In this document: piece after piece, positions 31,547 through 40,728 of the stretch
How the letters are laid out: each line of letters starts with the position of its first letter
Position numbering within the stretch: the stretch's first letter is position 1
Translations under genes and position numbers: made by a program
Notes under the pieces: generated by a model
Database searches by the model: none
Seen by the model: the letters and a program-made list of their open reading frames with translations, nothing else
Told to the model about the DNA's origin: nothing
Virus record (IMG/VR): IMGVR_UViG_3300021960_000180
Coordinates: 1 to 40,804 of that record
Source of the DNA: a virus
DNA: 40,804 nt
Reading direction: 5' to 3' (one strand)

Positions 31547-32995
31547 TTATTCAGAAACAGTTAACTCACCCCAACTTTCAGACTTACCTGTTTTAGCTAC
31601 TGTATCATCTGGGTGAGGTTGTTGAGTTAAGCCCAAGTTACGATAAACGTTACTTCGTATTTTGTCTTGCTCTATTTTAATTTGTCTTAATCTTTCTAAC
31701 TTTTCTGTAGTTTGTGGAGGTCTTATTAAGTTTTGTTTTTCTACTTCTAAGTCTTGCATTGTTTTATTTGCTGCTATCATTTTTTCAGCTTCTAAGATAC
31801 CTTTACCAGTATTGTAGCCATATACAGTAGAACCAATTCTAGCAACTTCAAGATCTTTTTGTCTTTCTCTTGCTGATTCTTGTAGTTTAATTTCTTCAAG
31901 CTGCATAGTTCTATTATGAGCTTCAGCTGCTTCAACACTATCAATACCTTTAGATGCAATAGCTACATCTTCAGCACGTTTGGCTTTAAGTATTTCAGTA
32001 TCAATATCAAATACTTGGTTACGTAAAGCTTCAATATCTTTAATTGATTGACCATAATCTTCTATACCTACACCTGCACCGCTAGCTATATTTTTTAATG
32101 CAAACGGAGAATCCCCAGCAGCGATAGCAAATCCTGCTTTAGTCGCAGCCATCCAGGGAGCTAAGTCTTCACGACTTTCAATCCTGCCTTCCATATCCTC
32201 TAATCGTTTTTGTAATCGTGGTGTCATTGTATCTTCACCTATCATTTCACGATACATACTCATTCTATCTTTGCCATAAGCCATAGGATTATCAATAGTA
32301 GGTAAATTATACTTAGGAATTGAATCATCATAATTACTTGTATTTTGTACACCACCTAAAATTGCAGGATCAATTTGCATTGCAGCTACTTCTTCATCAC
32401 TAACTGATTCTGGTTCACCTTTATCATTTAACATATAGTAGGCACCTGCACCACCAAGTATTAGTGATTTTTTAGGATTTCTTGATAATATATTTTTAGT
32501 GCCAGGTACGTCTTCTAATACAGAGGGTAAATTACGTGTATCTGTATCAAATGTTGTTGAAGGTTTCTTAATTTGTTTTGAAGCAGGTTTTCCAAAAATA
32601 AAATCTTTAACTTTACCACCGTAACCAAATGCAACAACGCCACCTTCAGCAAAGTTACCTTCAGGTACAGGCAATGCACCAATACCACTTGCTGTCAGTT
32701 GATCAGGAGTAGGTTCGGGTTGAGGTTGAGGAGCTCCTACACCAGATTCAGGAGGCATCATATCTTGAGTTGGCATAGAGGCTAAGCCCATCGGCATATT
32801 TTCTTCAACGATTTGTTCAGCAACTGATGAAGCTTCGGACTTCATTGCATTATATTTATTCTCCATCGTTTTACGACGTTCTAGTTCACCTAGAGCTAAG
32901 TACGTAGGAACATCGCCAGTAGGATTTTGTACATATTGAACAATAGCCTCTTTAGGCATACCTTTAAGTCTGTCTTGTATCTGGATAATATTCAT
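31547..32995 (-). CDS. Structural/internal virion protein, 482 residues
   Basis: Starts at 32995, two bases after the previous stop. An N-terminal small domain (IIQIQDRLKGMPKEAIVQYV, YLALGELERRK), a Pro/Met-rich linker (75-120), a Gly-rich segment (FAEGGVVAFGYGG, near 115) and a long helical C-terminal half from about residue 240. The FAEGG-VAFG pattern is common in internal proteins of aquatic podovirus-like phages. Between two other ejection-type genes, so a core or internal virion protein is likely, without a named family. Confidence 0.65.
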   Translation of the reverse strand: MNIIQIQDRLKGMPKEAIVQYVQNPTGDVPTYLALGELERRKTMENKYNAMKSEASSVAEQIVEENMPMGLASMPTQDMMPPESGVGAPQPQPEPTPDQLTASGIGALPVPEGNFAEGGVVAFGYGGKVKDFIFGKPASKQIKKPSTTFDTDTRNLPSVLEDVPGTKNILSRNPKKSLILGGAGAYYMLNDKGEPESVSDEEVAAMQIDPAILGGVQNTSNYDDSIPKYNLPTIDNPMAYGKDRMSMYREMIGEDTMTPRLQKRLEDMEGRIESREDLAPWMAATKAGFAIAAGDSPFALKNIASGAGVGIEDYGQSIKDIEALRNQVFDIDTEILKAKRAEDVAIASKGIDSVEAAEAHNRTMQLEEIKLQESARERQKDLEVARIGSTVYGYNTGKGILEAEKMIAANKTMQDLEVEKQNLIRPPQTTEKLERLRQIKIEQDKIRSNVYRNLGLTQQPHPDDTVAKTGKSESWGELTVSE

Positions 32996-32997
32996 AA

Positions 32998-34164
32998 TTA
33001 AGCCTTATTACCTAAAATATTGTATAGCCCTAATCCTGCTAAACCTAAACCACCAATTTGAGATGCAAGACTTGGTGCTGGAGCATATTGTACTTGTGTT
33101 GAACCTAAAGCTGCAGCATTACCACGAAGAATACCTGATTGATACTCAAGTAAACTACGTTGATAATTTTGTTCATCCATAAACTGTTGATATGCTAAAT
33201 TAAGCTGTTCTTGTTCTAATGCTTGTCTTTCCCCTGCAGTTGCAGCTTGTGCTTTTAATCTTTCTAGGTTTGCCATTTGCTCTGTGGCACTTAATGCACC
33301 AGTCGCTTTACCTGTTTCAAGACCTGTTTGTAAACCAGCTAACCCTACATCTTTACCTAGTCCGGCACTAAACTGTTGACCTTGTTGACCTAATTCAGCC
33401 GCTTGTAATCCCGATTGTATATTAGTTTGTTGGGCTTGCAGTCCCCTTGTTTGGTCAGCTTGGAATGCTTGCATAGCTTGTTCGTACGCTGCTTGGTCAC
33501 CTTTAGCTTGAATATCAGCTAATAGTTGTTGAGTACCTCTTTCTGTTTCGCCTGTCATTAATGCTTCACGTCCACCACCAAAAGTACCACGTCCAATAGA
33601 ACCCATTGCCGCTCTATTTGCAGCAATATCTGCTTGACGACGAGCTTCACGTTTTTGAACATCAGTAACCGCTTGTGTATATGGAGACATATATTGTTGA
33701 GCCGCTGCTGTATCAAATGTTCCTGTTGTAGCTGTACCCGGAGTATATTGAATTGGAGTATAACCAAAGGCTCTTGTTAAACCTAATTGAGACGCTGCAC
33801 CTGCTTGACCCCCAACTGTACCTAATGTACCTGCAGCGGTTTGAAACCCACCAGGTGTAGTCATGCCTAAAGCTTCTGTTTGTACTTGTTGTTGTTCTGG
33901 AGTAAAGTCGGCTAGTCTATCGCCAGTATAAGGTTGGAATTGTTTGACACCAGTTACTTTGCCATCAGCATCAGTTTCGTAAATCTGCTTACCAGACTGT
34001 TTTAATAGTTCTTCGTAAAAAGGTTTAGCATATTCAGGTAAGTTAGTAGAATAAGAAGTAGAAGTCTGTGCACCGCCACCGCCTCCCCCTTTACCACCTT
34101 TATAGAATGTAAGGTACTCGGTAAAACCAGTACATATATTCCAAAAAATTTTATGTAACCACAT
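32998..34164 (-). CDS. Ala/Gln-rich internal virion protein, 388 residues
   Basis: ATG at 34164 with GGAGT upstream. Short hydrophobic N-terminus (MWLHKIFWNICTGF), a Gly run (about 23-31), then a low-complexity Ala/Gln/Gly/Thr-rich body. A long coiled helix region (about 185-330, rich in QAA and LQA units) precedes a C-terminal hydrophobic GGLGLAGLGLYNILG. The composition fits an internal-core or ejection protein such as the T7 gp14-gp16 class. Assignment is by position and composition, not by family motif. Confidence 0.6.
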   Translation of the reverse strand: MWLHKIFWNICTGFTEYLTFYKGGKGGGGGGAQTSTSYSTNLPEYAKPFYEELLKQSGKQIYETDADGKVTGVKQFQPYTGDRLADFTPEQQQVQTEALGMTTPGGFQTAAGTLGTVGGQAGAASQLGLTRAFGYTPIQYTPGTATTGTFDTAAAQQYMSPYTQAVTDVQKREARRQADIAANRAAMGSIGRGTFGGGREALMTGETERGTQQLLADIQAKGDQAAYEQAMQAFQADQTRGLQAQQTNIQSGLQAAELGQQGQQFSAGLGKDVGLAGLQTGLETGKATGALSATEQMANLERLKAQAATAGERQALEQEQLNLAYQQFMDEQNYQRSLLEYQSGILRGNAAALGSTQVQYAPAPSLASQIGGLGLAGLGLYNILGNKA

Positions 34165-34170
34165 AGTTAT

Positions 34171-34593
34171 TTACTCCACAGGTAATTCGTAAAATATGAA
34201 CTTTTGTTCATATCCATCTTTTTTAAATACTTTTTCCCAACCCGGTCTGCCATATGATTCTATTATATTACATTCATTATCACGAGCAAACTGCTGTAAA
34301 ACTTCCAGCATTGGTTTTTTCCATTTAGGCAGTTGTTTACCACCTGTAAAATGCATTATCAGTGCTCTTATTTGTGGATACTGAGAAATCTCTGTAACCA
34401 CTGCACCATAAACGTTTTCAAAATCTTCAAAAGCTACCCACAATTGTTGCAGGTGTTGCTTTTGTAATAGCTGTTGTTTTATATCTTCTTCAGTAAATCT
34501 GCCATAAGTAAAATCAGCAGCGCCCTTCATATAATCTTTTATACTAGGCCATACCATCTCAATATGTTCTGTAGGAACCCACGTTACTTGCAT
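34171..34593 (-). CDS. GNAT-like internal virion protein, 140 residues
   Basis: Start ATG shares a base with the previous stop (TAATG at 34591-34595 on the minus strand). The order of an N-terminal helix pair, strand QLWVAFEDFENVYGAVVTEISQ, strand ALIMHFTGGKQLPKW and helix MLEVLQQFARDNEC, then the terminal IIESYGRPGWEKVFKKDGYEQKFIFYE matches the acetyltransferase-like fold seen in T7 gp13-type proteins and in many podovirus tail/core modules. Acetyltransferase activity is not implied. It sits between structural genes, in agreement with a core-assembly role. Confidence 0.72.
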   Translation of the reverse strand: MQVTWVPTEHIEMVWPSIKDYMKGAADFTYGRFTEEDIKQQLLQKQHLQQLWVAFEDFENVYGAVVTEISQYPQIRALIMHFTGGKQLPKWKKPMLEVLQQFARDNECNIIESYGRPGWEKVFKKDGYEQKFIFYELPVE

Positions 34594-36008
34594 TAAGCCG
34601 GCATATACCTTTCTGGCTTAATCTCTTTGCCTTGTTGCTTATTTCCTGTTCTTGCCATACGAACTTTATCCATCATTTCATAAAGACGTCTAGCCCCTGC
34701 ATCAGATGAACCATTACCTAAATGGCTGACCACATCTGCAGGTATTACAAATTCACCATCTGACAAACGAGCTTCTTGTTCGCCTTCAATAGTAGCCTCA
34801 ATTTCATCAGACATACCATCGCCTACTTCACCACCTGTTTCTAAATATCCACCACCAGCTAGTGAGGATAAACCTAAAGTTTGTGATTTAGTAGGAGGAT
34901 TCATTTGTTGTTGAGCAAACCCTGCTGCTAATGCAGAAAGAGCTCCTGGATTCATACCTTTATCATCAGCACCTTGTCCGCCTGGAGCTAAATTAGGATC
35001 CATACCACCGCCACCACCGCCTTGTTGGTTTTTTTCTGCTGTAGTAGTTTGATATTGTTCTTTAAAATCAGAGTCACTAATTAAACCAGGTCCAGGTTTA
35101 TCACTTGTTTCTACAAATTTACCACCGACATCAATGATTCCGTATTTAGGTGGAGGAGCTGCAGGTTGACCTAATCCTGCTATACCACCAATTTGATATT
35201 TTTTAATAGGTCCACCTTGTGCTATTAAACGTAACCCTGTATCCCGTCTTAAAGCTTTATCAATGCCTGTGTCCATGCTTAGATCTAATCTAGCGTTAGG
35301 GTCATATTTATCTCTGCTATCACTTAATTTAATAGGTTCAGGATCAAATGCACCTGCTCCGCCAGCAACACCTAATCCCATAATACCTAATTTACCCATG
35401 CCCATTGCTGTATTACCACCACCAAGCCTATTAACTCCAGACATAAAATCTGTTCCTACTGGAGCTGTTGATTGAGTTGCCAATGGAGACAAATCTATTC
35501 CCCGTGTACTAGTAATACCTGGAGCTCCTACATTTAAAAATTCGTTGCCTGCTGATGATCCTAAAGTGCCAGCAGTTTGTTTTCCTAAATTAACACCAAA
35601 TCCAGACGAAGGTACGCCTTGTCCAATTATATTTGATGTGTTTATTGAACCTAAATCACCTGGTATCCCTACATTTTGAGCACCTTGTAATAAGTTTTTT
35701 CCAGTAACATCTGTTGCTGCTTTTAGAGCATTTGCGTTTAATTGAGATGTAGGCACTGTAGGTGCTTGTGCTACAGCACCTGGACCAAAGGCAGATTGAA
35801 GGCTTCCTCCAGACATACCACCTAGTCCACCAGTAAAAGCGCCTCCGAGTATATCATCACCAGATAACGCAGCAATACCAGCACCTGTAAATGCACCTGT
35901 GGCAATAGCGCTACCCGTAGCACCTAAAGCACCGCCAAACATACTGGCAGGGGCAAAATACCCTGCGGCTATTGGAGCTGCTGTTTTTAATATTCTACCT
36001 ATGCCCAT
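34593..36008 (-). CDS. Gly-rich structural protein, 471 residues
   Basis: ATG at 36008 after TAGGAA. The N-terminal 60 residues are Ala/Gly-rich and hydrophobic (AAPIAAGYFAPASMFGG), followed by a Gly/Ser/Thr-rich low-complexity body. The C-terminal part, from about residue 395, has ETGGEVGDGMSDEIEATIEGEQEARLSDGEFVIPADVVSHLG, a segment typical of a group of aquatic-phage tail or core proteins. No enzyme motif. Probably a virion core or tail component. Confidence 0.65.
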   Translation of the reverse strand: MGIGRILKTAAPIAAGYFAPASMFGGALGATGSAIATGAFTGAGIAALSGDDILGGAFTGGLGGMSGGSLQSAFGPGAVAQAPTVPTSQLNANALKAATDVTGKNLLQGAQNVGIPGDLGSINTSNIIGQGVPSSGFGVNLGKQTAGTLGSSAGNEFLNVGAPGITSTRGIDLSPLATQSTAPVGTDFMSGVNRLGGGNTAMGMGKLGIMGLGVAGGAGAFDPEPIKLSDSRDKYDPNARLDLSMDTGIDKALRRDTGLRLIAQGGPIKKYQIGGIAGLGQPAAPPPKYGIIDVGGKFVETSDKPGPGLISDSDFKEQYQTTTAEKNQQGGGGGGMDPNLAPGGQGADDKGMNPGALSALAAGFAQQQMNPPTKSQTLGLSSLAGGGYLETGGEVGDGMSDEIEATIEGEQEARLSDGEFVIPADVVSHLGNGSSDAGARRLYEMMDKVRMARTGNKQQGKEIKPERYMPA

Positions 36009-36031
36009 AATAAGTTCCTATAATAATTTGT

Positions 36032-36060
36032 ATAATATCATGTTTTGTGTTATGTATAAA
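36032..36060 (-). promoter_or_regulatory. Possible weak promoter inside the virion operon
   Basis: On the minus strand TTTATA (36060-36055), 17 bases, TATTAT (36037-36032) point at the 471-residue gene starting at 36008. This 78-base gap is the only one in the structural block. Such AT-rich matches are easy to find by chance here. Confidence 0.3.
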
Positions 36061-36086
36061 CCGTTTTGTAGCGGTATTAGCCATAA

Positions 36087-37565
36087 TTAGTCCTCAATAA
36101 AAGTAATAGTCCCTTGCACTGTTTGTAATAGTCCAGATGACTCAATAGCCATACCTATACTATTATTAGGCGGAATCACAATTCGTAAATCAGATACATC
36201 AATGGTAGCCGGAGCACCAGAAGTAATAGCAAATGCTGCTAAAGGTACAAAGTTAGCTGCGGTAATAGTTCCGTCTGTGTCTGAACATAAAATACTTTCT
36301 CTTACAAGCTCCCATTCTAAATTAGCAGAATAAGTTGGGTTTAAATATAAGAATACTGTACAAGGGTTAGATGCAGCAGCAGTTGCACCTACTGATATTT
36401 TTTGTATAATGAGTTCTCTAGTATTAATTTTATCATTATCAACAATATCATTTTTAACGGTTATAATATGACCATAATTCCCTGAACTTAAACTTGTTGT
36501 TCGTTCTCCATAACAAGCAACTGGATAAGAAGTAGGGGTAATCAATCCTTCAATAGCTCCCATCATAGAACCCCCTTCAACTACAACATTGGTTCCACCA
36601 CCTCCTGTTAAATCAGCAGCAACATATCCAATTCTATACGTTGGACTGTCCATATGCAAAGTGGTATTTTGATTAACATAGTGTATCTTATGGAAGTAAA
36701 CTACTTGTCCTGTTGTTTGGTCTTCTATAGCAAAACTAATAACCCCTGCTCCTAACCATCTAAAATCAATCTGATAGACATTATATTTAGTAGGGTCTAG
36801 TATCATACCAGACGGACCTGTTCCATCTAATTTATCTATATTAAAACTTGATTGTGGTGTCCAAGTATCAACAGTCGTAACTCCAGTTTGTAATGAAGTA
36901 ACCGCAGAAGCAGTTAAAGTACCTGTACTAGTAATACTAAAAGCACCTGCTGTAGGACCATTAGATGTTCTTACAAATCTAAGTTTGTCATCATAATAAG
37001 AAGTAGTCCATCCAGCATAAGTATCAACACCAAGTTGTGATGTGTTAAAAGCAATCGTTCCAGAAGTCACTGCAACATTGTAAGCTGTTCCATTTAAGGT
37101 AACTGTAACTGTTTCTGATCCTGAAGCTGCTGCTGTAATAGTAAATTCTACAATAGATGCTTTACCCGCAGATTGTAATACACCAAAACTAGTCCCATTA
37201 TAACCAATCTGTAATGCACCTTCTTGTTGAAAGAAACCAGCTCGTTGTGTGTAATTAGCTGTACCAGTTGTAAACTTTGCTGTGAACCTTGTTAATGCTC
37301 CTTGACCGGGTCTATAGCGTAATACTCGTAAAGATCTTATCACACCGTAACCATAAGCTCCTGTTCCTGTTTCGCAACGCATAACTCCATTAGCAGAAAC
37401 AGCACCTGTACTTGCAGTAAAAGTTTGAAACTTTCTATTATCTAATCCATAAATACCATCAAGTTGAATAACGGGTGAAATAGGAACTGCAATCGGTTCT
37501 CCAAATGCAGTTGTAAGTGTTGCTATCTGTGACTCTGGTTTACCTGGATAAAAAGTTATGGTCAT
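36087..37565 (-). CDS. Fibre-like structural protein, 492 residues
   Basis: ATG at 37565 overlaps the previous stop. Rich in Thr, Gly, Ser and Val with predicted beta strands throughout, including repeated GTxxAxxVTSG and FNIDKLDGTGPSGM loops and a concanavalin-like central part. No coiled-coil. It looks like a head-fibre, tail-fibre or decoration protein. I recognise no named family; position next to other virion genes supports a particle role. Confidence 0.65.
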   Translation of the reverse strand: MTITFYPGKPESQIATLTTAFGEPIAVPISPVIQLDGIYGLDNRKFQTFTASTGAVSANGVMRCETGTGAYGYGVIRSLRVLRYRPGQGALTRFTAKFTTGTANYTQRAGFFQQEGALQIGYNGTSFGVLQSAGKASIVEFTITAAASGSETVTVTLNGTAYNVAVTSGTIAFNTSQLGVDTYAGWTTSYYDDKLRFVRTSNGPTAGAFSITSTGTLTASAVTSLQTGVTTVDTWTPQSSFNIDKLDGTGPSGMILDPTKYNVYQIDFRWLGAGVISFAIEDQTTGQVVYFHKIHYVNQNTTLHMDSPTYRIGYVAADLTGGGGTNVVVEGGSMMGAIEGLITPTSYPVACYGERTTSLSSGNYGHIITVKNDIVDNDKINTRELIIQKISVGATAAASNPCTVFLYLNPTYSANLEWELVRESILCSDTDGTITAANFVPLAAFAITSGAPATIDVSDLRIVIPPNNSIGMAIESSGLLQTVQGTITFIED

Positions 37566-37897
37566 TGAGCCTCTCCTCCTGTTACATTAACAGTGCATCC
37601 TGCCGCTGAGGCTTTAACTTGGACTGTGCCTGATGTATTTAATATTTGAGCTCCTGTCCATTGTACAACAGTATAAGCTGGTAAAATTGTATTATAAAAC
37701 AAAGCATTAGAAGCCCCTGGTGTGCCTTGATCTGGGACTAAGCTCACATAGATTCGTATCGTGGACGCTGTAGTATTAGCAATAGTAATATCTTTAACAT
37801 AAGTTCTTGTGTTAGCAGGCACGGTATAAACTGCTAAGTAATCTGTCGTCATCTCAGCTTGGGCTAATAAAATAGGAGTAACAAATTGAAATGCCAT
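37562..37897 (-). CDS. Small beta structural protein, 111 residues
   Basis: ATG at 37897 shares a base with the previous stop (TAATG). The alternating hydrophobic pattern (YLAVYTVPANTRTYVKDITIANTTASTIRIYVSLV ends here as a fold, not a motif) is that of a small beta-sandwich, like head-decoration or fibre-adaptor proteins. Four-base overlap with the fibre-like gene suggests they act together. Confidence 0.6.
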   Translation of the reverse strand: MAFQFVTPILLAQAEMTTDYLAVYTVPANTRTYVKDITIANTTASTIRIYVSLVPDQGTPGASNALFYNTILPAYTVVQWTGAQILNTSGTVQVKASAAGCTVNVTGGEAQ

Positions 37898-38082
37898 TAA
37901 TAATCTCCCAACCAGTGTAATGTTGTTAGTCCGTCTAAATTAGTAATAACTTGATTATTGGTACCATCAACTTGGTTAAAATATAATCTTAATTGATTAA
38001 CTAATTGTAGCATTTGATCTCTTTGATATTCTACATTAGGATTAGCTAAGTTAGGGGCTTTAGTTGTAGGGATATGAGCCAT
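37897..38082 (-). CDS. Small structural protein, 61 residues
   Basis: ATG at 38082 shares one base with the stop of the 720-residue gene (TAATG). Helical middle (QRDQMLQLVNQLRLYFNQVD) between two short polar ends. Small helical proteins in this position between a gp10-like protein and beta structural proteins are common in aquatic podovirus-like genomes; function unknown. Confidence 0.6.
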   Translation of the reverse strand: MAHIPTTKAPNLANPNVEYQRDQMLQLVNQLRLYFNQVDGTNNQVITNLDGLTTLHWLGDY

Positions 38083-40244
38083 TATCCTCTCCTTCCATCA
38101 GGTCTAAAGTCAACACGAGTAGCACCCAACTGCCATTGAACACCTACATCACTTGATGCAATTCTAAAGTTCATTTGACGACCACGTGCTCTTACAAAGA
38201 CTTGATTGGTATATTGGTCAATCGTTGCTGTAGTAATAACATCACGAGATAAAGTATTACCTGCAACATCAGAAGTTGAATTAGCAGCACCTGGGAAGTT
38301 ACGTACACCTACAGTCATCTGTACTTCTGGAGTTAATGCTGCTCCTGTCACTGAATTAGTCGTATCAGAGTTAATAAAGTTCACATCTGGAATGACTCGT
38401 TTTGTTAAGATGAAGTTATCTCCGTCTTCAATAGCCATATCTGAAGATTGTATATAGGCATTAATAGGAAGTGGAGCAGCTCCTTTTGGTTGACCATCAT
38501 CGTTACCATTTTCATGTTGATAAATATAACCCGTACTTGCTGCAAGTGGGTATTTAACTACAGAAGAATCAACCCATGCTGATCTATTTAAATTACCATA
38601 GTACCAAATTTGTTCTTGATAATTATAGATAACATATCTGTCAATACGAACAGCATTCTCTGAACAATAGAACCAAATAATTTCATTAAACTCACTATTG
38701 ACTCCAGCAAAGAATAAGTTACTTTGTCCTCTATTCATATCATCAAACACATACTGTTTTAAAGTACAAGGTAAAGTATTGACTCGACCGTCGTACATGA
38801 AGAACTTATCATTACCCATCCAGAATACTGTGTTATTTGCTTCGGCTATTACGTTGGGCCCTGCAATATTAATTGCATTAGATATTTCTTGAACACCAAA
38901 GACTTCTTCTGTAGCTAAAAATTGTAATGTAGATAAAGCTATGTCAGTAAATACAAGAACTTCTTGTCGTGTTCTAAAGGCACCTACAATATTAGAACCT
39001 TGTTTTAATCGTAAGAACCCTGCTGTGTTTGTTACTTCAGGTTTCCAATATTCAGGCACAGGTCCTACTACAGGGTCAACATTAGCCCAACGAATAAGAA
39101 GTGGATCATAAGGTCCGTTGTAGTCAATTGATTGATAAGTACCGACGGTAGTAGCACTTGAACCTGGATCATAGGGTAGAGCAAAAGTAAATGTTGTTGT
39201 GGTAGGAGTATTTATAATTCTAAATTCACCTTGATAGGCTTGTGGTGCTTGACCACTTAATATTACCCAGTCTAATGGGTCTAGACCATGAGGTGTTGCT
39301 GTAGTCAATGTAGCTGTTGTGCCTGTTCGAGTAATACTAACAATAGTATAACCTGCTGTTTTAGTTTCTGCATATTCAGTACAAGACATAGCTAGAAGAT
39401 GGCCACTTGGGGCAAACAGAACTTCACCCACTTGTTGTGGTACAGCTTTAGCTAAAGGCAGATTAACCATAGGAATAGAACGGTTAGAGAGTGGAGCATC
39501 ATACTCCCAATAATAAATCTCGCCGTCTTGAATATTCCATACAAAATCATTATTAAACTTATCTAAGAATAAAACACGTTCAGGTATATTTACAGGTGTT
39601 GCAGCACCAGAACCCCATGTGCCTCGTCCCCAAGTTCCTGCACCCCAACCATAACCATAAGTTGAACTACCATACCCAATAGAGATTTGAAAAGCTGCAG
39701 ATATAGAAGTACCACCTCCTGCTGCTACAGTTGATGTGGCTGCGGTCGCAACAATGATTTCAAATTGATTACCTGATACAACTCTGACAATCTCGTGTTC
39801 TTTATTTAAGTCACCTGCGGGTACTCCACCTACTGCACCAGAACCACTAAAGGTTACAAAGTCGCCTGTTGTTGCACCATGTCCAGTGATATTAACTAAA
39901 ACTGTTGTAGAAGTATCTGTTGTTTCAAAACAATTATCTGTAGCAGGAGAAGTTAAAGTAACTCGAAGAGGTGTTACGTCAGTTAAAGTAGTACCTGCTA
40001 ATACATAGACTTTAGCATTAGTACCAAGGGCAATTAGAGTTGCGCCATCAGTTGTTCCATAAGGTAATATTGCACGACAGTTTCCTACATAAGGATCAAA
40101 GTTAATAGGTTGCCAACCCCCTATTTTTTCAGGAAACCCCTGTCTGAATCTTATTTTATCACATGCATACCAACCACCTTCATTAGCATAGTTTGTATTA
40201 TCCCTGCTAATACCAGGTTTAAAAGTTAATTTTTTTAGTGCCAT
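38082..40244 (-). CDS. P22 gp10-like packaged-DNA stabilisation/tail protein
   Basis: 720 residues, ATG at 40244 after GAGG. The start KLTFKPGISRDNTNYANEGG, then CDKIRFRQGFPEKIGGW, is what I associate with a head-tail adaptor/stabilisation protein like P22 gp10 in marine and freshwater phages. The body is a repeated beta pattern (propeller-like, with strings of Gly and Trp near 210-220) and recurring FVWN, FWMGNDKFFMYDG segments. It probably closes the portal channel and joins the tail. The exact family name is uncertain. Confidence 0.7.
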   Translation of the reverse strand: MALKKLTFKPGISRDNTNYANEGGWYACDKIRFRQGFPEKIGGWQPINFDPYVGNCRAILPYGTTDGATLIALGTNAKVYVLAGTTLTDVTPLRVTLTSPATDNCFETTDTSTTVLVNITGHGATTGDFVTFSGSGAVGGVPAGDLNKEHEIVRVVSGNQFEIIVATAATSTVAAGGGTSISAAFQISIGYGSSTYGYGWGAGTWGRGTWGSGAATPVNIPERVLFLDKFNNDFVWNIQDGEIYYWEYDAPLSNRSIPMVNLPLAKAVPQQVGEVLFAPSGHLLAMSCTEYAETKTAGYTIVSITRTGTTATLTTATPHGLDPLDWVILSGQAPQAYQGEFRIINTPTTTTFTFALPYDPGSSATTVGTYQSIDYNGPYDPLLIRWANVDPVVGPVPEYWKPEVTNTAGFLRLKQGSNIVGAFRTRQEVLVFTDIALSTLQFLATEEVFGVQEISNAINIAGPNVIAEANNTVFWMGNDKFFMYDGRVNTLPCTLKQYVFDDMNRGQSNLFFAGVNSEFNEIIWFYCSENAVRIDRYVIYNYQEQIWYYGNLNRSAWVDSSVVKYPLAASTGYIYQHENGNDDGQPKGAAPLPINAYIQSSDMAIEDGDNFILTKRVIPDVNFINSDTTNSVTGAALTPEVQMTVGVRNFPGAANSTSDVAGNTLSRDVITTATIDQYTNQVFVRARGRQMNFRIASSDVGVQWQLGATRVDFRPDGRRG

Positions 40245-40245
40245 A

Positions 40246-40728
40246 TTATCCTCGCATTAATAAAGCGTGTTCTGCTAATCTACGACGTTGCAGCCCTTTT
40301 AACACTTTACCCCCTGCTCTACAATATTTCAAAAGAACTTCGCCAGCGCGCGTTTTATCACCACGTATAAATGCTGATCGAACTGTCGATCTTTGAAATG
40401 TCCCCAAACCAAGATTAAAGCTAAAGCTGACAAGAGCGTCAAACTCACTTTGTCTTGGTTGCACAGAACCCAACAAACGAAGTACTCCCAACTCGAAGCG
40501 TTGTAAGTCGTATTTAAGTAGTCCATCTACTTCCTCTTTTGTCCATACTCTGTTGTCTTCTGGTTTTAATTTATATTCTTTTCTATCTGCTAAATTCATC
40601 ACTAGTTGCCTAGGATATAATGCATGCCCACAACCTATCGTCCACACATTTCCGCTACACATGTATGGCCTATACCGGACCCCCTCGAAATACTTGATGA
40701 GGTCTATACCTGTTGCTGATGTTTTCAT
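40246..40728 (-). CDS. Endolysin, GH24 (T4/P22-type lysozyme)
   Basis: 160 residues, ATG at 40728. Catalytic Glu15, Cys24 and Thr30 follow the E-8-(D/C)-5-T rule of phage lysozymes (FEG ... YMCSGNVWTIGCGH), with Cys in the Asp position as in some family members. FSFNLG near residue 105 is the usual downstream helix. It has no signal peptide or anchor, so export needs a holin, and a holin-like gene end lies directly upstream. Hydrolyses peptidoglycan at lysis. Its start overlaps the stop of that gene (TAATG). Confidence 0.93.
   Translation of the reverse strand: MKTSATGIDLIKYFEGVRYRPYMCSGNVWTIGCGHALYPRQLVMNLADRKEYKLKPEDNRVWTKEEVDGLLKYDLQRFELGVLRLLGSVQPRQSEFDALVSFSFNLGLGTFQRSTVRSAFIRGDKTRAGEVLLKYCRAGGKVLKGLQRRRLAEHALLMRG

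Noticed and set aside
33558-33767. Minus-strand ORF of 69 codons inside the Ala/Gln-rich virion gene
   Set aside because: Frame-shifted reading of repetitive Gln/Ala codons; no independent signals.
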